64,000 nt of DNA, taken from the NCBI RefSeq assembly GCF_028748185.1, contig NZ_CP118164.1, forward strand, positions 5,047,814-5,111,813, written 5' to 3'. The notes beneath the pieces are model-generated. The model did not search any database and had not been told where the DNA came from. It saw only the letters and a list, made by a program, of their open reading frames with translations. Below are positions 1-9,000 of the stretch, in pieces. A program made the position numbers and the translations under genes. Position 1 is the first letter of the stretch. The number at the start of each line of letters is the position of its first letter. Origin of the DNA: Bremerella sp. P1 (GTDB lineage Bacteria > Planctomycetota > Planctomycetia > Pirellulales > Pirellulaceae).

Positions 1-3000
1 TCCTAGTTCAAGTAACTCGATCTTGCGTGGCAGCGATACAGCGCCTTCGCCATGCAAATACAAGTGGCAACCGCATGCGTAAAGAGCCGAATCGAGAACG
101 CACGAGGGGACAATCCATCCGTCGCGTTTTGACTCGCCGGTCAAATCTACCAGGGGTTGCGCCACGATATGGCCCCAACCATTGGATGCTTCGCAGCTAA
201 TGGCTTTCAAACAGCGGAAGGGTTGGCCGTGATAAATGGCGCTGTCTTCCGGGTACTCAACGGCGTGCCATTCACTCGGGAAGGTTGGCAGGGTCGTCGT
301 TGGTGCGGCAGGCGAATCGGCAACAACCGCTTTCGCTTCCAGGTACAGCCGATCCTTCTGGATCAAGCCACCGGTTCGGTTGCGGAAGTCGCAAGTCCAG
401 CGGCATTGAACAAGCTGATCGTCAATTAATTCGCTGCGAGCCTGTGCCGTTTGCGGGTTGTCGGTGTGGAAGACGAGTCCATCCACCATGTCGACATCAC
501 GGAAAGCAACTACCGTTTTACCGCTTGCGATCGCTGCTGCCTCACGCAAGGCTTCCAAGGTAGCCACAACCGGCATGATTGGTTTGCCACGCAGGCGATG
601 CTGGATCAGGAACGGATCCGCGGTTGGATCAAGCGGAACGTCTCCGATCAACTCATCCCCTTCGCGGCGGGTCGTTTGGATGAGTGGGACATCGCTGGCC
701 TCTTCACCCGAACGCGGTTGGAACTCGCCCAATGGGTACTGCTCTTCCGGGTAAAACATGGGATAGAAGTCACCGAACGTATAAAGCGTTTCGGCCTTCT
801 TTCCGCCACCGGCCATTTCTTCTTCCAGTCGGCGGACGCCTTCCTCTGGCAGCATGTATTTCATCTTCATCACGCTGCGCGGTCCCCAGGCAAAACGGGA
901 CAGGGTAGCGATGCCAGCCCCTTCCCAGGATTCCCAGTGAATGCAAAGGGTCGTGCAGTCGGGACTAGCCTTGCGGTGCCAGTCGAGGGCCTTCGACATC
1001 GAGTCGTTTCCGGCGGCGTAGTCGCTGAGCCCGTTGCCCCCGAAACGACCGCTAATCGAACCGAAGCCGATGCAGTGCGTCAAAGGGTCATTCTTGGTGA
1101 GGGCAAGCAAGTGCATGAGTCCATCGAACTTCGTGCGTACTAGCTTCTCGACGAATCCACGTCGCTTGTGCTCGAAGCGACCTGGCTCGATCAGCCCGGC
1201 ACCATGCATGAGGCCAGTCACGGGGCCATCGGTTGCTCGGACCTTGTCCAACGCTGCGGAAAGTTCGTCCCGGCTGGTAACATCGCATTGATGGTACGTT
1301 GCCTGAATGCCTGCTTCGGCAAACTTCTGTAGGTTGTTGAAGATCTCGCAATCCTTCAAGACTCGATCCCAAGCAGCGCCGGGTGATTGCCCATCGGCGA
1401 CAGCCTGACGGGTGATCTGGGTCTTGTAGGTCTTGAGTTGCTCTTCGTCGAAGTTGCGCCACGGAGCGTTTACGATCGGCGGTGGGCTCTTGCCGAAGAG
1501 ATGAAGTTTCCAGCCATAACGTCGAGCAAGTTCTCGGGCCGCGATAGCGGTGATCCCGCGTGCGCCGCCGGTTACTACCCAGACACCGCCTTGCGGAATA
1601 TTGGCGAGCGGTCCAAGAGGAAGGTCGACCGGAATGGGGCGTACGACGCATCGCTTGCCAGCGTTCCAGCTCACTTCGACTTCAGGCCGATACGATGCCG
1701 CTTCACGCAGCAATGCATCAACGACCACTTGCGACGATTCGCCAGCGGGGGAGTCGATCACTTTGCATCGAGCTGCTCGCTCATCACGACGTGAATCTTC
1801 GATATGCAGTGACTTAACGAAGCCAGCCATGCCACCGCCATCGGGCAGTGATACAGTTGACTCGAAGCCGAAGTCACCACCAAGGCTCGTTGCGGCGACA
1901 AGTGTGCCTGGGCCATGTTCGGTCAATTTGATAAGGCGCTTGTACCAACTCTGGGCGATGAAGAACGGCGCGATGATACCATCGTGTCGTCGCTTCTCGA
2001 TCGCTTCCGCAGATAGCATATCTGCCTGGGCCGCATCGCGAGCCGAGAGCAGGAACAAGTGACCTGCCGGGCGATCGGGATGTAGCCCATCCAGTTCAGC
2101 CAGCAGGGCATCTAGGTCTTCGCGAATACCAAATCGATACACTTCTGCCCCGAGGCCTGCTAACTTCGCTTCCAGAGCAATAGCATCTGCGTTGTCTCCC
2201 ACAATCCAGACCGGAGTCGAGAAAGTCGGAACGGCAGGGCTATCGGCACCCAGTGGAGCTTCGATCAGCTTGAGCTCACAGCGCTGCGTACGCAGTTCAA
2301 CCGATGCATCAGGCGGGCCGAGCGGCTCAGTCGACGGCGACGCTGGCGAGGTTTCCTGTGAAGGAGTTTCGCTTTTGCTTTCCGCCAACTTGCCGAGGCC
2401 ATCGGCGAAACGTTGCCAGTGGCGACGCTCGGTGATCAGAATCTCACTTCGCGGCGCGTCTGCTTCGATTTCACGAATGAAGTGCCCCAGGCCTTCGGCC
2501 AGTGGCATGAGAGTCAACTCACTCTTCTCTTGCAGAACGCTTTGTGTTTCTGGACGAGCTGCCATGCCGACTTCGTCCCAGCCGTGCCAGTGGAAGCCCA
2601 CAGCACGAACCCACGGACGTTGGCGACGGTACGCACCCATCAGCTTGCACAGCAGGTCGCTGGCCTGGCAGTAGTCGGCCTGACCGAAGCTGCCTAGCCG
2701 ACCGGCGATGGAACCGAAGCCAATCACGTGGCGAATTGGATCCTTGCGGGTAAGGGCCGCCAGGTGAACCAGACCGCCTGCCTTAATGCCGATCGTGGCG
2801 TTGACGACATCGACCCGTTTCTTTTCAAAGCGACACGACTTATCAATGCCCGCACCATGGAGGATACCGGAGATTGGACCATCGGTGCGACGAATGCTAT
2901 CGAGCACATTTGCCAGCGAATCGCGGCTAGACACATCGCATACGTGGTACGTGGCCGAAACGCCTGCCTCTTCGAAGGCTCGTAGCGAACGATCGATTTC

Positions 3001-6000
3001 AAGGCTCTTCTGCACACGTTCCCATGCTTGAGGAGCCGGTTGACCCGCTTTGCGTGCCGCGATCATCGTCTCTGCTTTGAGCTTTTTCAGTCCGTCCTCG
3101 TCCAGAGTACGCCAGCTTGGGTCGATTTCTGGTAGGGGACTGCTTCCCAGCAGGTGCAGCCGAAGCCCATATCGCTTGCCCAGTTCCAAAGCACATGCAG
3201 CCGTAATGCCACGTGCACCGCCGGTTACTACCCAAGCTCCATGGGGAAGGCTTGCGTCGTCGGCAATACGTTCAGCGGGAATATCGACAGCAAACGGAAC
3301 ACGACGCGAACCGCCCGACCAGGAGACTTCGTAATCAAGATTTCCAGAAGCCAGTTCGCGGATGATGTCTTCGGCGATTTGACCAGGACAATCACTCTCG
3401 CTGGTATCGAACGCTTTCACGCGAGGGCCTTGGCCTCCACGCATCACGGTGTACTCGATGAAAATGGCCTTCATCAGACCAGTCAACGCACCGCTGTGAG
3501 CACCGATCGAACCAGACTCGAAACCAAAGTCACCACCAAGCGATGTGGTGGCGACTACGGTAGCTTGGGGCAACCAGCCCTGTTTGTCGGCAATTGATAG
3601 CCACTTTTGGCAAACGAACAGGGGCGTTTCCATGCTCACTCGTTGCTGCGAACTCCACTTCGCGGGGTCCGCCATGGCGACCGCTGGGTAGCCATCGCGA
3701 CCTGTTGTGATGAACAAATGTGGTGCTGGTCCCGCTTCGCAGATGTTTTCCACTTGCGAAACGGCCGTGTCCAGGTCCATCGCATCTGTGATGTGATAAA
3801 CGACAACGCCATTTTCCTGCAACTTGGCGAGGAGAGCATCTGCCGTTGGGCCAGAGCCCAGCACGACGGCCGCCCCTTGCCAGGTCATGCTCGTAGCGGC
3901 TGACGCAGACAACGGAGCATCACGCATTTCCATCTCGAAGCGAGCCGTCACATTCGGCGCTGCAAGCGGGAGATGATTGACGATGCGTTCTGTTCGCAAT
4001 TTCGGATCAGGCGTTGCCTCGAGCAGGGCAAGGTCGTAAGTAACTGCATCGGATTGGCCAAGAGAACACTTCACCGAGAGCGTGTTCGCAGCATGGTCAA
4101 ACGTAATGACCAATGCGTCTTGATTATCTTGTTCGACCTGAGGATCTTGTCCGGTTTCGCTCCAATCGGAATCAGCCATCGCGAGGGTTGAAACGCCGGA
4201 GGCAGCGACCAGTTCTGGTTGACGCTGCCGTGCGACAGGGCCATCGCTGGCAATCTGAACGCCTTGCGAGGTGAGCTCCATCGTCGCTAGTCGCTGTGTA
4301 CTACGATCGCTGAACGTTACGCTTCCAGACGGACTGCTTTCAAACGAAGAGGTCGCGTCGATGGCATCTTCCAGCGTCGGTGATGTGCCCAAGATATGGA
4401 GCAAATCAGGATCGCCAGATGCTGTAGCCGTGAGGCCACCGCGGTTCATGCCGCCCAGGCAATAGACTGTACCTATCGCAGTGACGCCGACGTGCGGAAT
4501 TCCCTCGGACGGTTGTCTTAGGAATGTCGCCAGACGAACGGTCTCGCGCAAGGGGCCCATCGCCTGCGAGGTGATCCGCGCGACGTGCTTCATGCCAGCA
4601 TCAATTCCGCCTTCGGTGGCTACCTGATCAGATTGTGACAGGAGTTCCGCCGTGACGAAGTGATGCACTAATAGGTTGGTCAGAGGGGCTTCGACCGCAT
4701 CGGCGATCCCTTGCAGTTCGTCCAGTTGGTCTGGAGAAAGCAGCTCGAAGGCACGCTGGCAGCGCTGCGATCCAGGTAGCTCATCGACCGATTCACCGAC
4801 ATACTCAGCGTATGTTTGTAACGTTCGGCGGATCTCGCTACGGAACACGCTGCCATGGGTGAAACCCATTTCGTAAGGCGTACCAGCAAGTGTCTGCAGG
4901 GACGAAGCGTTCTCGTTCCACTGATTCTCAGAATTGTCCGCAACCTCAACTTCCTTGGAAGGGGAGGCTACGGCCGGCGCGATGGTTTTAGTTTCCCTGG
5001 CCGGCGCCGGAGCGGCCGGGGAAAAAGACGATGCCTCGTTGGCGTTCGAGGTCGCAGAAACTTGTTGGCCATTGGCCGACAGGAAGTCGAGCACGTGACG
5101 CAAAGTTGGGAAGTCGTCGAGAGACAACTCGGTCGCCGAGGTGCTGATCTCGAAGTATTCCTGCAATTCGCCGAACAGCTGAGCCTTCTTGATGCTGTCG
5201 ATGCCGAGGTCGGCTTCGAGGTCCGCATCCAGGTCGACCACTTCCGGCGGATAGCCGGTCTGCTCAACGACAAAGTTCACCAGGAACGATTCCAACTCGG
5301 CTGGATTCGCAGGGGATTCCGACGACGCAACGGCAGTACCATTGGCAACGCCATTCGCAGCACCGTTGGTTGGAGGTGCCGGTATAGGCGGAGAAGGCTG
5401 CGGCGGTGGCGGTTGGATTGGTGCAACCGCAGCGGCCGGGGCAGGGGAAGCCGCTGCTTCACTGGTCGCTTGACCGTTGGCCGAGAGGAAGTCGACGACG
5501 TGACGCAAAGTTGGGAAGTCGTCGAGAGACAACTCGGTCGCCGAGGTGCTGATCTCGAAGTATTCCTGCAATTCGCCGAACAGCTGAGCCTTCTTGATAC
5601 TGTCGATGCCGAGGTCGGCTTCGAGGTCCGCATCCAGGTCGACCACTTCAGGTGGATAACCGGTCTGCTCAACGACAAAGTTCACCAAAAATGCTTCCAG
5701 TTCGGCAGGGCTAGTCGAGCCTGACGGTGCCGCTGGTTCAGGAGTGGCTGCTACAGGAGCAGGTGCGGCTACCGGGGGAGCAATGGGCTGCGGAGCAGGA
5801 GCTGGTGGTGCGGCAACTGGCTCTGGTGCGGCAGCTGCCGGTGTGCTGGTCGCTTCACCATTGGCGGAGAGGAAGTCGACGACGTGACGCAGGGTTGGGA
5901 AATCGTCGAGAGACAACTCGGTCGCCGAGGTGCTGATCTCGAAGTATTCCTGCAATTCGCCGAACAGCTGAGCCTTCTTGATGCTGTCGATGCCGAGGTC

Positions 6001-9000
6001 GGCTTCGAGGTCCGCATCCAGGTCGACCACTTCCGGCGGATAGCCGGTCTGCTCAACGACGAAGTTGACCAGGAACTTTTCAAGGTCCACTGCGTTCGAC
6101 TTCGGAGCCGACTTGGTTGCAGCGCCGTTGGCCGAACCGTTCGTCGATCCGTTGGTGTAGTGGTTTCCTGAACCGTTCATCGACGGCGCAACTGGTGGAA
6201 CAACTGGCTGCGGTACAACAGGAGCCGAAGGAGGTGTAATCGGTGGAACCGGTTTCGGGGCCGGTGGAGTCGGCGTTGCTACCTTGGGCGGGCTGACTGG
6301 CGGGGGAGCAACAGGCTGAGGTGGAGCTGCCGGTGGAGCAGGTTGTGCCTGCGGTGCCGCAGCCGTCGGTCGGTCCGAGGCTCCACGCATCTTTGCTCTT
6401 CGACGTTCGGTCGCATCAAAGTGCGGAATATCGTCCATCAGGTTCATCTCGTGGGAAGGTGTTAACGCGGGTTTCTCAGCACGCTGAGGTGCTGCGGAAG
6501 TTTCAGGAACAAAGTTTGGTTTGGGAGGTACTGACTGAGCCGAAGCTTCACCAACACCGAGGCAGTCGAGCAGTGCTTGAACGCCCAGTAAGGACTCCAA
6601 GGCACCACGCTTAGGATTGTCGACGGCAATGACGTTTGCAGTGCCTGACAGGATTTTTCGATTCAACTTGGTCAGCGTTTGTTGCGGGCCGACTTCGACG
6701 AACACGGTTGGAGCCTCTTGATCAAGCTGTTCGATCAGGGGCACGTATTTGACCGGGGTGGTCAGTTGAATTCCAAGGTTTCGCTTAATGCGCTGGACAT
6801 CGGTAACCTGTTGATTGTCGACCGTGCTGACAAACGTGGTCGACGGAGTCGCAAGCGTTGCGGTTTCCAATGCTTGTTGCAGCAAGCGGCTGGAGCCTGC
6901 CATGAGCGGAGTATGGAACGCCGCAGGAACAGCCAGAATCCGGGCTGGGTACGACTTCGCTTTGAGTGCCGTCGCCAACTGCTGCAGAGCGACCAACTTG
7001 CCACCAATGACCGTTTGGTCGGGAGCATTGAAGTTGGCCAGGTAAGCCTGGCAGCCACATTCGGCGATCAACTGCTTGATCACTTCTGGAGCGGCCGTTG
7101 TTGCTAAGAGTCCGGCATCGTTTTTGGAAGTTGCCAGAATGCCATCACAACGCGCTTTGGTCATGCGGATGACATCATCCAAGTTCCAGACGCCAGCAGC
7201 ATACAACGCTGGAAACTCTCCGTAGCTATGCCCCAGGACCAAATCCGGAGTAATCCCTTGATGCTTGAGCGTGGCCAGGCAGGTCAGGTCCGCCAGTAGC
7301 ATGGCGATCTGTGTTTGGAACACGTCCTTGCCAAGTTGCGTAGGAGTTTCCCACGCCAATTGCGAAAACGTTGGGAACCCCTGACGCTGCATTGCCGCGT
7401 CTGCCTCGGCAATTGTTTTGGCGGCCTCTGGTGAGACGGCAACCAACTCCTTCAGCATTCCTTCGTACTGGGAACCTTGCCCAGGGAAAACGAAGGCAAC
7501 ACGAGGTGGTGACTGTGGACGCTGACGATAGAAGATACCTTGTTGTTCCAGAACCTGCTGAGCCGAGGCATTCCCCAATTGGCTCGATGCCATTGCCAGC
7601 TTCTTGGTAAAGCTTGCCAAGCTGTCCGCAACAATCGCCAGTCGAAATGCATCGCTGGGAGCGAATTTTTTGCCTGCGGCGTTCCAAGTCGACTCGGCGC
7701 TATTCACGGCGTCGTTAAGACACGCAAGCAGTTCTTGGTGACTTGCAGCACCAAGACGGATGAGCTTCGCATCAGCGTTTGCTGGTGCCTGGTCGACGGC
7801 AGGAGTAGCGGATTCCGGCTTCGGTGTGACGTGCGAACCGTTGTCCAGTAATAGATAGAAAGCTTGCCCCTTGGCCCAGTTGGCAACACCACCGAGGCCA
7901 CGTTGGCTTAGCTTGGTATTGCCGCGGAGCACGGTTTCCAGGTTTGGGCCGGCGCCTTTACGTACGCCAATCCCTTGAGCGACTTCCTGGTTTTGTGACT
8001 CGAGTGCGGCTTTGACCAATGCCAGCATGGGGCCACCGCCGCCCATCTGACCGAACTGAGCAGTTGTTGATGCAAGGCTAAGCGGATGTTGTCGTGCCCC
8101 TTCGACGTGGGAATGAGCAATCATCGAAAGAGACGAAGAACAGACTTCCGGGCTCTCGTCGGTTTCGAGGTCGACGAATTCGACTTCTGCCGGATCGATT
8201 CCTGCCATCGCCGAGCTGCGTTCGACAGCCAGTCGCATGGCTTCTGCCGGATTATCGTGCGTGCCGGTACCGAGACCCCGAATCACGGCACGAATCTTGT
8301 CGCCGTCACGGCGAGCATCGGCAAGACGCTTCAGTACGACGACGGCGACGCCTTCGCCGGGAACAATGCCACTGAATTCAGCGTCCCAAAGTTCTTTGGC
8401 CTGGCCGTCTTTACTGAGAAGTCCAGCAGCCTTCAGACCATCGTAAATGGTTGGTCCCATGCGGCGTTGACCGGCGGCACAAATCATCATGTCGTTATCG
8501 CCGGAAAGCAACGAGTCGATGCACAACGCGATGCCGGACATGCCACTGGTAGCACCACTGTCGATCGCAACGGCTCCACCCTTCAGGTCAAGTGTCTTGC
8601 TGATCCGCGACGCAAGGGTGCTGCTGGTAAAGCTTCCGGTTTCATCAACCAACGCAGGCCACTTCTTCAAGAGATGCTTGCTGAAGTTCTCGTTGATGGT
8701 GTTGATTTGCTCAGGCGACAATCCCTTCTCGGCCAGGCGTCGAGCGAGAATTGCCTGCATCTCGGGAATGCGAAGTCCCATCTCCAACTGATCGGAGAAG
8801 TCACCACCGAATTCGGTGCAAACGACGACCCCTGCAAGTTCCTTCGGGATGGAATCGCGATCGTAGCCTGCATCTGCGAGGGCCTTTTCGCTGGCATCCA
8901 GAAACATAAACTGAAGCGGATCCGCTTCCTGGACCTGCTTAGGCGGAACGCGGTGCTTTCGCCAGTCGTACTCATATTTCTCGATGAAACCGCCCAGCGG

